Shown: positions 1 through 7,070 of the stretch, in pieces
Layout of the letters: each line of letters opens with the position of its first letter
How positions within the stretch are numbered: position 1 is the first letter of the stretch
Assembly (NCBI RefSeq): GCF_000412995.1
Contig: NZ_KE332512.1
Location: 1,318,694-1,382,693, forward strand
Direction of reading: 5' to 3'
DNA from: Treponema vincentii F0403
Lineage (GTDB): Bacteria > Spirochaetota > Spirochaetia > Treponematales > Treponemataceae
DNA: 64,000 bases
Made by a program: the position numbers and the translations under genes
The notes under the pieces: generated by a model
Databases searched by the model: none
Told to the model about the DNA's origin: nothing
Seen by the model: only the letters and a program-made list of their open reading frames with translations

Positions 1-3
1 TTA

Positions 4-88
4 CGGAGCAGGGGGGATTCGAACCCCCGGTACCTCGCAGCACAACGGTTTTCAAGACCGCCGCCTTAAACCACTCGGCCACCGCTCC
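4..88 (-). tRNA. tRNA-Ser (anticodon TGA)
   Basis: Read on the minus strand this folds as a class II (long variable arm) tRNA. The acceptor stem GGAGCGG pairs with CTGCTCC, the discriminator is G, and the anticodon loop CTTGAAA gives anticodon TGA for UCA serine codons. The T arm GGGGGTTCGAATCCCCC is intact. No CCA is encoded after the discriminator. A good promoter lies just upstream. Confidence 0.97.
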
Positions 89-101
89 ATAATCGGACTG
101 T

Positions 102-131
102 ATATTAGACCAGAATAACGGCGAATGTCAA
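102..131 (-). promoter_or_regulatory. sigma70-type promoter of tRNA-Ser
   Basis: On the minus strand a perfect -35 TTGACA (126-131) is followed after 18 bp by TAATAT (102-107), and transcription would start a few bases before the tRNA 5' end at 88. The same box types recur at other promoters in this window. Confidence 0.75.
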
Positions 132-333
132 TACTATCACCGTAGCCGTTTCGATTTTTCTTTTACATGGGAACCTTTAAAAACTTATTTGCATAAATTT
201 TTTATTTTTTTTGCAAAAATACCGTAAATTTCGAGCCATTTTTGAACGCGTGCTTTATATATCAGGTACAAGATCAAAAGAGACCGGCGCCGCTTGAATG
301 CGCCTATCCGCTCTCTTATTTTAGGAGGCTATT

Positions 334-744
334 ATGCACAATTTGAATTCGTTGATTATCGAGGGAAATGTGGTCCGCGATCCCGTTGTAAAGGCTACGC
401 CTAAGGGAACACCGCTCTGCGTGTTTTCCATTGCGTCGAACCGCTTTTTTAAGCAGGAAGACCAAACAACTCAGGAAACTTCGTTTTTTGATGTTGAAAC
501 ATGGGCACGGCTGGCGGAACTCTGCGGAGAAAATTGCACAAAGGGGCGCGGCGTGCGGGTTGTCGGGCGCTTAAAGCAAGACCGATGGGTTGGCAACGAC
601 GGTAAACACTACAGCAAGATTAAAGTGGTAGCCGAACACATCGAATTTAAGCCGGTGTTTAAAAACGGTAGACAACCTGCCGATGCGTTAGACGATATGC
701 GCGAAGAAGCCTTACAAGAACAAGAGGCCGTGCCCGCTTTTTAA
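334..744 (+). CDS. ssb: Single-stranded DNA-binding protein
   Basis: 136-residue OB-fold protein of the bacterial SSB family. It binds single-stranded DNA in replication, recombination and repair. The N-terminal part carries the family pattern (GNVVRDP, the FSIASNRF strand, FFDVETW, the VVGRLKQD strand) and spans about residues 1-108. A strong ribosome site AGGAGG precedes the ATG by 7 bases. The C-terminal tail is acidic but short and ends in VPAF rather than the usual DDDIPF-type tip that recruits partner proteins. In many bacteria ssb sits between rpsF and rpsR; here it stands alone between a tRNA and a convergent malic enzyme gene, so it may be a second SSB. A small stem (278-317) lies in its leader. 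Confidence 0.93.
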   Translation: MHNLNSLIIEGNVVRDPVVKATPKGTPLCVFSIASNRFFKQEDQTTQETSFFDVETWARLAELCGENCTKGRGVRVVGRLKQDRWVGNDGKHYSKIKVVAEHIEFKPVFKNGRQPADALDDMREEALQEQEAVPAF

Positions 745-750
745 GAAAAA

Positions 751-782
751 TGCCGGTGCTTCCGAATACGGAAACGCCGGCA
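751..782 (+). terminator. Hairpin directly after ssb
   Basis: TGCCGG (751-756) pairs with CCGGCA (777-782) and TTCCG (760-764) with CGGAA (769-773), 6 bases after the ssb stop. There is no T tract, so it may only be a 3'-end stabilising stem ahead of the larger module that follows. Confidence 0.4.
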
Positions 783-794
783 CACACTGCTGAT

Positions 795-899
795 GGGCAT
801 CTCTAAAAACTCGGTTAGATTTTTAGAAGATGCTTCATCAGCAAAGCTGATGACGAGTTTCAATTTAAGTCTCTATATTATAATGACTTAAATTGAAAC
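795..899 (+). terminator. Two-hairpin terminator module between convergent ssb and malic enzyme genes
   Basis: The first stem starts GGGCATCT with an A-rich arm (797-811) pairing with a T-rich arm (817-833). The second is a perfect 14-bp inverted repeat, GTTTCAATTTAAGT (857-870) with ACTTAAATTGAAAC (886-899), around a 15-nt AT-rich loop. The same two-part module occurs on the minus strand at 50123-50211, with compensatory changes in the second stem. Placed between convergent genes, it probably ends transcription from at least one side. Confidence 0.6.
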
Positions 900-955
900 A
901 TCGCAAATTAAATCGCTATCAGAGTAACGCAACGTACGGCAATTACTTCCGGTCT

Positions 956-2455
956 TTATTTGGTGCGCTGATTTTTGATTTGCTCGATCGCGTAATCCAT
1001 AGCCTGATTAAAAAATTCTTGGGGCGGTTCTTTAATAAATCCGCTGTCCATAAGCTGCTGCGTCAGCGCCCTGCTTTCGGCAATTTCGGCCTTAGCCTGT
1101 TTAAATGCTTCATCCCATGTAATGGTGATGCGGGCAAGTCCTTCTTTTATCGCCTGCATTGCGACATCGGCGGCTTCAACGGCAAAGACATCCTCGTCAT
1201 CCATTTTTACAACAATATTATCGGGAGTAATTCCTTTTTTCTCCGAATAGTCGGCAATGGAGTGCGCACAACGGATTGCCATACCGTCGGAAATTTTACG
1301 TGCACGGACAAGCAGGGCTCCTTTTAAAATTCCGGGGAAACAGATGGAGTTGTTGATTTGGTTCGGAAAGTCTCCGCGTCCGGTACCGGTGATAAAGGCG
1401 CCGGCAGCTTTGGCATCGTGCGGCCAAATTTCGGGGATGGGGTTTGCACAGGTAAACACAATGGGTTTATCCCCCATTGAGGCAATCTGCTCCTTGGTTA
1501 CCGTGTTGGGGCCCGGCTTGGATAGGGCGATCAGTACGTCGGCGCCTTTCAGCGCTTCGTCAAAGCTGTTTATCCGCTTGGGGTTTGTCGCTTGGCACAG
1601 CTCCCATTTGCGGTAATAGCGTGCGTCCGCTTTGATGTCATCGCGGCCTGCATGGAGTGCCCCTTGAGAATCGCAGATAATCATCTTTGCAGGATCGCCG
1701 CCGTCCTGTAGGATGAGGCGTGCAATGGTGGTGTTGGATGCGCCCGCTCCGAGCAATACGATGCGGCAGTCTCCGATTTTTTTGCCTGCAAGTTTAAGCG
1801 CATTCAGCAAACCTGCAAGCGTAATGCAGGCCGTTCCTTGGGCGTCGTCGTGCCAAACGGGGATATCGCATTCTTCCCGCAGCGTGTCCAGAACTTTAAA
1901 ACAGTCCGGCTGCTGAATATCTTCCAAGTTGACCGCGCCGACGCTCGGTTCCAGCATTCGTACAAAGTCGATAATCTTATCGGGGCAGTGTTTGCCGGCG
2001 GGGAAGTTGTATTTTTTTTCTTCGTGGGGTTTAACGTAGGAATCGATGCAGATGGGATAGGCGTCTACACCACCCAAATACTTCATCAGCATACATTTAC
2101 CTTCCATAACGCCGAGCCCGCCGGAAGGAGAGCAATCCCCATCGCCCAATACGCGGGTGGAATCGCTGACAACCGCTACAAGGTTGCCGCGGTTGGAAAG
2201 CATAAACGAGCTGTCATGATTATCGCGGATACCGGTAGAAACGGCCGATACGCCCGGTGTGTACCAAACGTTGAACCAGTTAAATCCATAGATTCCGCAT
2301 TTCGGGACGGTTTGCAGCTTTCCCCCATAAAATTCGTGTGTTAAAAGCGAAAGCTTTTTTAAAAAGAGCGTCTTCGCCGCCGCTTTTTCATTTTCCGTAA
2401 AGTCGGAAGGAAAATGTTCCGTAATAGACTGTAAATCTTTATCAATAGTTTTCAT
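956..2455 (-). CDS. NAD(P)-dependent malic enzyme
   Basis: 499-residue malic enzyme that decarboxylates malate to pyruvate with reduction of NAD(P). The N-terminal malic domain shows the YTPGV segment, VVSDSTRVLGDGD and the PICIDSYVK segment, and the metal and substrate region VNLEDIQQPDCF. The Rossmann part has HDDAQGTACI followed by the dinucleotide loop LLGAGASNTT and the signature FTCANPIPEI. The C-terminal stretch of about 70 residues is helical. The gene stands alone, with the ssb terminator module at its 3' end and an inverted-repeat element beyond its 5' end. A weak promoter, TTGCAG-17-TACACT, lies immediately upstream; if real it would give an almost leaderless mRNA. Confidence 0.95.
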   Translation of the reverse strand: MKTIDKDLQSITEHFPSDFTENEKAAAKTLFLKKLSLLTHEFYGGKLQTVPKCGIYGFNWFNVWYTPGVSAVSTGIRDNHDSSFMLSNRGNLVAVVSDSTRVLGDGDCSPSGGLGVMEGKCMLMKYLGGVDAYPICIDSYVKPHEEKKYNFPAGKHCPDKIIDFVRMLEPSVGAVNLEDIQQPDCFKVLDTLREECDIPVWHDDAQGTACITLAGLLNALKLAGKKIGDCRIVLLGAGASNTTIARLILQDGGDPAKMIICDSQGALHAGRDDIKADARYYRKWELCQATNPKRINSFDEALKGADVLIALSKPGPNTVTKEQIASMGDKPIVFTCANPIPEIWPHDAKAAGAFITGTGRGDFPNQINNSICFPGILKGALLVRARKISDGMAIRCAHSIADYSEKKGITPDNIVVKMDDEDVFAVEAADVAMQAIKEGLARITITWDEAFKQAKAEIAESRALTQQLMDSGFIKEPPQEFFNQAMDYAIEQIKNQRTK

Positions 2456-2520
2456 TCTATAAGTGTATCACGCTTGTACCCACTCTGCAAGATGAAGGAT
2501 TCTTAATTAACGCCCCTCTC

Positions 2521-2572
2521 CGTAAGCCTTTTGAAATATACGACGAAGTAGATGCGCCGTATATTTCAAAAG
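2521..2572. repeat. Minimal palindromic intergenic repeat (family 1, copy A)
   Basis: A perfect 15-bp inverted repeat, CTTTTGAAATATACG (528-542 of the third kilobase) with its complement at 2558-2572, around a 15-nt loop that includes GTAGATGCG. It begins with CGTAAGC, like the larger copies at 6779, 52921 and 53202. It lacks all internal hairpin modules and looks like the bare end-to-end form of the family. Confidence 0.8.
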
Positions 2573-2617
2573 AGGTCTACTTGCGCCGAAATTATCCCTT
2601 ATGTTACTATATGCTCC

Positions 2618-4111
2618 ATGTTTCAACATTATAAAAAATATATAGCGGTTACAGTATATGTATTAGCAGCAGTGCTGCTCGCCGCACAGACGGTAAGCGG
2701 TAAAAAAGATATTGCTGTTTTTAGGCTTTCTCATTCGGGGGATGTCCCTTCCGAAGTAGCGGCAAGAATAGATCAACGGATTATCGGCACCGTTACTTCG
2801 TTTAAACGGTTTAACGTTATCGGTATGCAGTACCGGCTTAACTCAAGCAATGTGGCATCCTTTATCGATCAAATTAAGGGGATGAAAGAACATCAATCGG
2901 AAGTTCCCGAGACGGTATTATCGGGCGAAGAAGCTTTTACCCGTGCCGATTGGGAACGTCTCACCGGTGCTTTTCTCGTGTTTGTTCCGCGGATTACCGC
3001 CTATGATGAAAACCTTGTATTTGAAGAAATCAAAGTTGAAGATAAAAAAGTTATAAGGAAATACTGGACGGTCAGAATAGAAGGTACACTATCCATCCTC
3101 GACGTATCAGGATCTGCAGGAGAACGGGTTATACCGCTGTCCGTTAGAGAAATTTCCAAACGGCGTTCCGATGCTATTGATGCCGCAATCGATTCCTTGG
3201 AAAGTTCGGTATACGCCGCTATCAAATTTCAACCGGAATTTGCATTGGCAAGCGGTGTACTGGCGGTAGATAGGGAAAACAATACGGTTACAATCGAGCT
3301 TGGAAAAGACATCGGTATAAAGGAAGGCGATGAATATATACTTCAAAAATCCATCGCAGTCGGCGGGAAGCAGTCGGCAAAGGAAACAGGCTTTATAATT
3401 ATTTCCGAAGTGCATGATACTTTTTCGATTGCAAAGGTCATTTATGCCGACCAACCGATTGTCGAAGGAGATGCGGTTAAAGAGCTTTTAAATTCCAATA
3501 TCATGCTGAACGGATATGTGGGGATAACGGCTCCCGTTACCGGCGTGATGACAAAGAACTCGGCAGAATATCTGCGCATCCAACCTACATTCGGGATACG
3601 GATGGTATATAAACCGAACTTTCATTTCAGTCTATCATTCGGATATGAATATGCAATTCAGCAGCCTCTTGGAGGTTCCGATGTGTTGAGCGCCAAGCCG
3701 ATGCGTCTTACGCCTTTCGGAACAGGCTATTTTGGATTTGGCGTTTATAATTTCTATGCATCGCGATTTAAGATTACGCCGGAACTGCAGTTCTGTTTTT
3801 CGGGCACAGCCGTTTCCGCTCAAACCGATTTATCCAACCCGAAGTTTAAAGACCCTATTACGGCGTCCCAACTCGGCGGGAGGCTCCTTGTATCAGCGGA
3901 CTATTTTATTTCCCGAAACTGGACGGTAGGCGCCAGCGCAGGAGTGGGGTATATGCATAATTTACTAACCCCGCAAAAGGCAGCCGATAAATTGCAAGAA
4001 AGCAGTTTAACTCCGGATCCCGGACTCAAAAATGTGAATACTTATACATGGGACATTTTATCCTCACACATAAACTGTTATTTCTTTATTGGAATAACGG
4101 GACGGTTCTAA
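2618..4111 (+). CDS. Outer-membrane beta-barrel-like protein with FlgT/CsgG-like periplasmic part
   Basis: 497 residues from the ATG at 2618; an upstream extension to 2552 would start inside a repeat and spoil the signal peptide. Residues 1-28 form a signal peptide (hydrophobic VTVYVLAAVLLAAQ core). Residues about 30-210 start with KKDIAVFRL and resemble the TolB/CsgG-like domain found in FlgT. Residues about 215-300 form a small beta-rich unit with alternating V/I/G that resembles the FlgT C-terminal SH3-like domain. The last 170 residues are amphipathic beta strands ending in a terminal Phe (GITGRF), typical of an outer-membrane barrel. It is followed after 26 bp by a lipoprotein gene, so the two are probably one operon. 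The function is inferred from pattern only. Confidence 0.7.
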   Translation: MFQHYKKYIAVTVYVLAAVLLAAQTVSGKKDIAVFRLSHSGDVPSEVAARIDQRIIGTVTSFKRFNVIGMQYRLNSSNVASFIDQIKGMKEHQSEVPETVLSGEEAFTRADWERLTGAFLVFVPRITAYDENLVFEEIKVEDKKVIRKYWTVRIEGTLSILDVSGSAGERVIPLSVREISKRRSDAIDAAIDSLESSVYAAIKFQPEFALASGVLAVDRENNTVTIELGKDIGIKEGDEYILQKSIAVGGKQSAKETGFIIISEVHDTFSIAKVIYADQPIVEGDAVKELLNSNIMLNGYVGITAPVTGVMTKNSAEYLRIQPTFGIRMVYKPNFHFSLSFGYEYAIQQPLGGSDVLSAKPMRLTPFGTGYFGFGVYNFYASRFKITPELQFCFSGTAVSAQTDLSNPKFKDPITASQLGGRLLVSADYFISRNWTVGASAGVGYMHNLLTPQKAADKLQESSLTPDPGLKNVNTYTWDILSSHINCYFFIGITGRF

Positions 4112-4137
4112 AAATAGATACGCAAACGGAGGAAATT

Positions 4138-5379
4138 ATGAAAAAAACAATCGCGCTATATGCACTGCTGTTAACGCTGTTGACATCATGTGTTGTTGTA
4201 CCGGCCGTACCGCAGTACACGGGCATCAATCCTTATTATTCGGCGTCGGGAGAGGGATATTCGTTCTTAGAGGCGCTCAACCAAGCCAAGGTAAACGCCC
4301 TGCAGCTTGCAATTATCGACCTTATCGGAGCTACGGAAGAAATGCAGAGCCGCGGTAAACTGCATCCGTTTTTTTATACGGGCTCTAATCCGAACACCTA
4401 CCTTGAAACCGATTACCTGCGTATTTTACGGCGCGGTGAAACGTATCGCGGATATTATTGCGAGATCTCCGTACCGGTAAAAATGGAGGACATACGCCAA
4501 ACACTCAATATGATCGGTACGTATCCTGCAAAGGGAGGGAATATTCAATCAAACCCCGAAGTACTCGATGCAAAAACAAAGAGCGCATTGCAGGGGAACA
4601 ATGTCGGCTTTATCAGCGAATATGTCGATAGTATGTTGTATATGGTTGTGCCGAATCAGAAAGCAAAAGACGGGAGTACGTTTTCCAAATCTGCCGTCAA
4701 CATGGCAAACAAATACTTACTTGACAACGGATACCGCGCAGTCGATTACGCTGCTGTAGAAGCATTAAAGTCGGACAGCGCTTCGCTGTTTGCGCAAGAA
4801 CCGGACACGGCAGATCTTTCGGTGGTGCAGTGGATTGCGCAAAAACTCGGTGCAGATGTCTATATTGAAGTTGACGGTTTTGTACAGGGCGGCAGAGAAA
4901 CCGGCGGTTATTACGGCAAAGCCGAGGTCAACTTAAAAATGTATAATCCTTCAACAGGGGAATTACTGGGAGCCGTACCCTACAGCAGTCCAAAAACTTT
5001 CGACCGTGCCGGCACTGAAGCCGCAGCACAAAATGCGATAAAATCGACAGTGTTTAAGGCGATGGGTGTTGCCGTCGATCAAGCTAAAAAAGCATTGATA
5101 CGGGATTATGCGCAAGGCATTCGGTACGAAATCACTATTAACAATACTGCCGACAGTAAACTGATGAGTGCATTCCGGAATGAATTAAAAAATAAAGTCG
5201 AAACGATACGGGTAGTGCATCAATCCGCCGCTCAAACGAAATATGCGGTACAGTATTTCGGCAGAATTGAAGATATGGAGAATATCGTCTATACGGCGGC
5301 GGAAAGCGTCTCCGGCCTTGAAAATATGTCGTTGATTATGATTCGGGGCAAAACGCTTATGTTCCGGCTGGAGCGGTAA
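4138..5379 (+). CDS. LPP20/FlgT-N-like lipoprotein (DUF6175-like)
   Basis: 413 residues starting at the ATG at 4138, 4 bases after a GGAGGA ribosome site; a longer frame from 4048 would overlap the upstream gene. The signal peptide ends in a lipobox LLTSC, so Cys18 would be acylated. Residues 35-125 (ASGEGYS, then alternating Ala in helices and EISVPVKMED) resemble the LPP20/FlgT N-terminal domain. The rest has a TolB-like segment (IAQKLGADVYIEVDG, then VNLKMYNPSTGELL) and a last alpha/beta domain. With the upstream gene this resembles a FlgT-type protein split into two parts. Probably periplasmic, anchored in a membrane. No specific function can be assigned. Confidence 0.68.
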   Translation: MKKTIALYALLLTLLTSCVVVPAVPQYTGINPYYSASGEGYSFLEALNQAKVNALQLAIIDLIGATEEMQSRGKLHPFFYTGSNPNTYLETDYLRILRRGETYRGYYCEISVPVKMEDIRQTLNMIGTYPAKGGNIQSNPEVLDAKTKSALQGNNVGFISEYVDSMLYMVVPNQKAKDGSTFSKSAVNMANKYLLDNGYRAVDYAAVEALKSDSASLFAQEPDTADLSVVQWIAQKLGADVYIEVDGFVQGGRETGGYYGKAEVNLKMYNPSTGELLGAVPYSSPKTFDRAGTEAAAQNAIKSTVFKAMGVAVDQAKKALIRDYAQGIRYEITINNTADSKLMSAFRNELKNKVETIRVVHQSAAQTKYAVQYFGRIEDMENIVYTAAESVSGLENMSLIMIRGKTLMFRLER

Positions 5380-5446
5380 AAAAGAGCTGAGGCTCAAAGC
5401 CCTATTGCCGATTTTGCTCTACGTCAAAACACGGTAAACCGTCTTA

Positions 5447-5475
5447 TTGCACAATAGGTATGAAACGGGTATAAT
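5447..5475 (+). promoter_or_regulatory. Putative promoter of the SemiSWEET gene
   Basis: A consensus -10 TATAAT (5470-5475) lies 17 bp after TTGCAC (5447-5452). The short leader contains an AT-rich palindrome (ATAATTCTTAATTATGAATTAT) followed by the ribosome site TAGGAG. Confidence 0.6.
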
Positions 5476-5515
5476 AACTCATAATTCTTAATTATGAATT
5501 ATTGTAGGAGCGACA

Positions 5516-5773
5516 ATGAGCGAAAATAAATTGAAAGTTCTCGGTTGGATAGGAACGGCGTTATCCGTTTCCATGTATGTATCGTATATCCCGCAGATTA
5601 TGGATAACTTGAACGGAAATAAAACCGTTTTTCTCCAACCGATGGCCGCAGCAATAAATTGTACGATATGGGGTTTATATGCATTGCTGAAAGATAAACG
5701 GGATTACCCGCTTGCAGCGGCAAACGCTCCGGGCGTTATTTTCGGATTGATAGCAGCCATCACCGCTCTATAA
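5516..5773 (+). CDS. SemiSWEET-family sugar transporter
   Basis: 85-residue membrane protein with three transmembrane helices, the size and layout of bacterial SemiSWEETs (half-size MtN3/PQ-loop transporters that work as homodimers). The first helix carries the PQ motif in SYIPQIMDN; the second has INCTIWGLYALLKDKRD; the third is a Gly/Ala-rich helix. The expected substrate is a small sugar, but this is family knowledge only. It has its own promoter and ribosome site (AGGAGC). The 3' end overlaps the tail of a broken acetyltransferase gene on the other strand. Confidence 0.9.
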   Translation: MSENKLKVLGWIGTALSVSMYVSYIPQIMDNLNGNKTVFLQPMAAAINCTIWGLYALLKDKRDYPLAAANAPGVIFGLIAAITAL

Positions 5774-5939
5774 GGCTGTCATTATTGAGATGAAGCACCA
5801 TATTGATTTCGTCTCGGTAGCTGCCGTCTTTTAATTTGTATGCATCGGGAAGCCGCCCCCATTCAATAAAACCGAACCGCTCATACAGCTTTTGTGCCCG
5901 TAGGTTATCGGAATAGACGCCAATAGGGGATACTCTTTT
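5760..5939 (-). pseudogene. Remnant of a GNAT-family acetyltransferase (C-terminal fragment)
   Basis: On the minus strand an open stretch of 59 codons between two stops encodes IGVYSDNLRAQKLYERFGF, then GRLPDAYKLKDGSYRDEI and NMVLHL. This is the classic end of a RimI/PhnO-type GNAT enzyme (acetyl-CoA loop, then the final strand). A TGA at 5940-5942 in frame, and the lack of any N-terminal GNAT half upstream, show that the 5' part is lost; the neighbouring DUF1275 gene begins there. It also overlaps the end of the SemiSWEET gene by 14 bp. Confidence 0.75.
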
Positions 5940-5979
5940 TCAGCATATATCATACTTAGTCGCCATTGTGCCCTGCACG

Positions 5980-6678
5980 CTATGCAAGTTTTTCTTCTCT
6001 TTGAAGCATTATAAATGCAGTAATAATAAATACTTCGCATAGCAATATCGATCTTTCCGCATAGTATTGTATTGTAATAAATCCGACGGCAACACCGATA
6101 CCGAAACTTGCAATGATAAGCAGATACTTAAAAAACGAATGCAGGTATTTTACGTCTTTTACTGCACGATACTTTGCGAGGTTTATCATACTGCTTTTTA
6201 AGTTACCGGTAATCATGGTTGTCGCAATCGGATTACCGTCGACTTTATCGAAGTTGGCTACTTGCAGCGCTGCAATAAAAGAGATAACGGCATTAATAAC
6301 ATCATGCCCAAAATACGTGCCGGTTAATCCGATTGCAGCGATGGTCAATACTTCAAATATCAATACTATAACTATCCGAGTAGAGTTTTTAACATAATGC
6401 TTGTTCTTAACAAACTCTGAAATAAATATGCCGAGCGCAAACGTAGCAATCGGTAAAATATATTTAAGGGATTTATGCAGTTCCCTATTAGCGGCCGAGA
6501 TAAACAACAGCACAACATTACCGGTTTGTGCGTTTGCAAATACCCTACCCTTTAACAAATAAGAGTAAGCGTCCAAAAAGCCTCCCACTAATGAGAGGCA
6601 TACGCCGATTACGATATTGTCATGCAGTTTTTCTTCTTGTATTTGTACTGTATCCACCTGTAAATCCCGTTGGAACAT
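5980..6678 (-). CDS. DUF1275 (YoaK-like) membrane protein
   Basis: 232 residues with about six transmembrane helices. The first helix has the family signature GGFLDAYSYL followed by FANAQTGNVVLL, and a later helix has ITGNLKSSM, both typical of the YoaK/DUF1275 family. The family's function is unknown; it is often taken for a transporter. The gene stands alone on the minus strand. Its C-terminus ends just before a decayed acetyltransferase fragment, which hints that a deletion or insertion joined the two. Confidence 0.88.
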   Translation of the reverse strand: MFQRDLQVDTVQIQEEKLHDNIVIGVCLSLVGGFLDAYSYLLKGRVFANAQTGNVVLLFISAANRELHKSLKYILPIATFALGIFISEFVKNKHYVKNSTRIVIVLIFEVLTIAAIGLTGTYFGHDVINAVISFIAALQVANFDKVDGNPIATTMITGNLKSSMINLAKYRAVKDVKYLHSFFKYLLIIASFGIGVAVGFITIQYYAERSILLCEVFIITAFIMLQREEKLA

Positions 6679-6778
6679 CTTTGCAAAATTGAAAACTTTT
6701 TAGAACTACCGGTATGATATGGCTAAACTTATCACCTGTCAACGGTTGCAGAAACAGAGAATCTTTCCGTAAGCATTC

Positions 6779-7000
6779 CGTAAGCCTTTTGAAATAGCCT
6801 GTTGAACAGTGTACGTCCGTGTACACTGTTCAACGACAAGTTTTTCTCACGAAAAACTTGCTTTTGTTCAATTCCACGGGCATCCATGTCCGTTCTGAAT
6901 TTACAAGGCGCGAGAAAAAATTAACCGCAGGCGTATCTTTGATACGTTGAGGATTAATTTTTTCGAAGCAACGAAGGAGATACCCGCATATTTCAAAAGG
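6779..7000. repeat. Modular palindromic intergenic repeat (family 1, copy B)
   Basis: Starts CCGTAAGCCTTTTGAAATA and ends ATATTTCAAAAGG. It contains four hairpins in order: h1, a perfect 14-bp stem (6801-6814 with 6821-6834, loop GTCCGT); h2, a 10-bp stem with a TCAC loop (6837-6860); h3, ACGGGCAT/ATGTCCGT around CC (6876-6893); h4, A-rich arms around a CGTATC-TTT-GATACG core (6915-6963). The first 165 bases recur almost unchanged, in inverse orientation, at 24990-25156. Fills most of the gene-free stretch 6679-7070. Confidence 0.88.
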
Positions 7001-7014
7001 AATTTCCTTTTGTC

Positions 7015-7041
7015 TTGACCAAGATACGCCGATACTATAAA
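7015..7041 (+). promoter_or_regulatory. Possible promoter of the LysM gene
   Basis: TTGACC (7015-7020) and TATAAA (7036-7041) lie just after repeat copy B and 30 bp before the LysM start codon. The 15-bp spacer is shorter than optimal. Confidence 0.4.
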
Positions 7042-7070
7042 AGTAAGGTCTTAACAGGAGGAGTAGTATA

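Noticed and set aside
893-2344. Plus-strand frames over the malic enzyme gene
   Set aside because: Antisense to a complete and conserved enzyme; no promoter or ribosome site.
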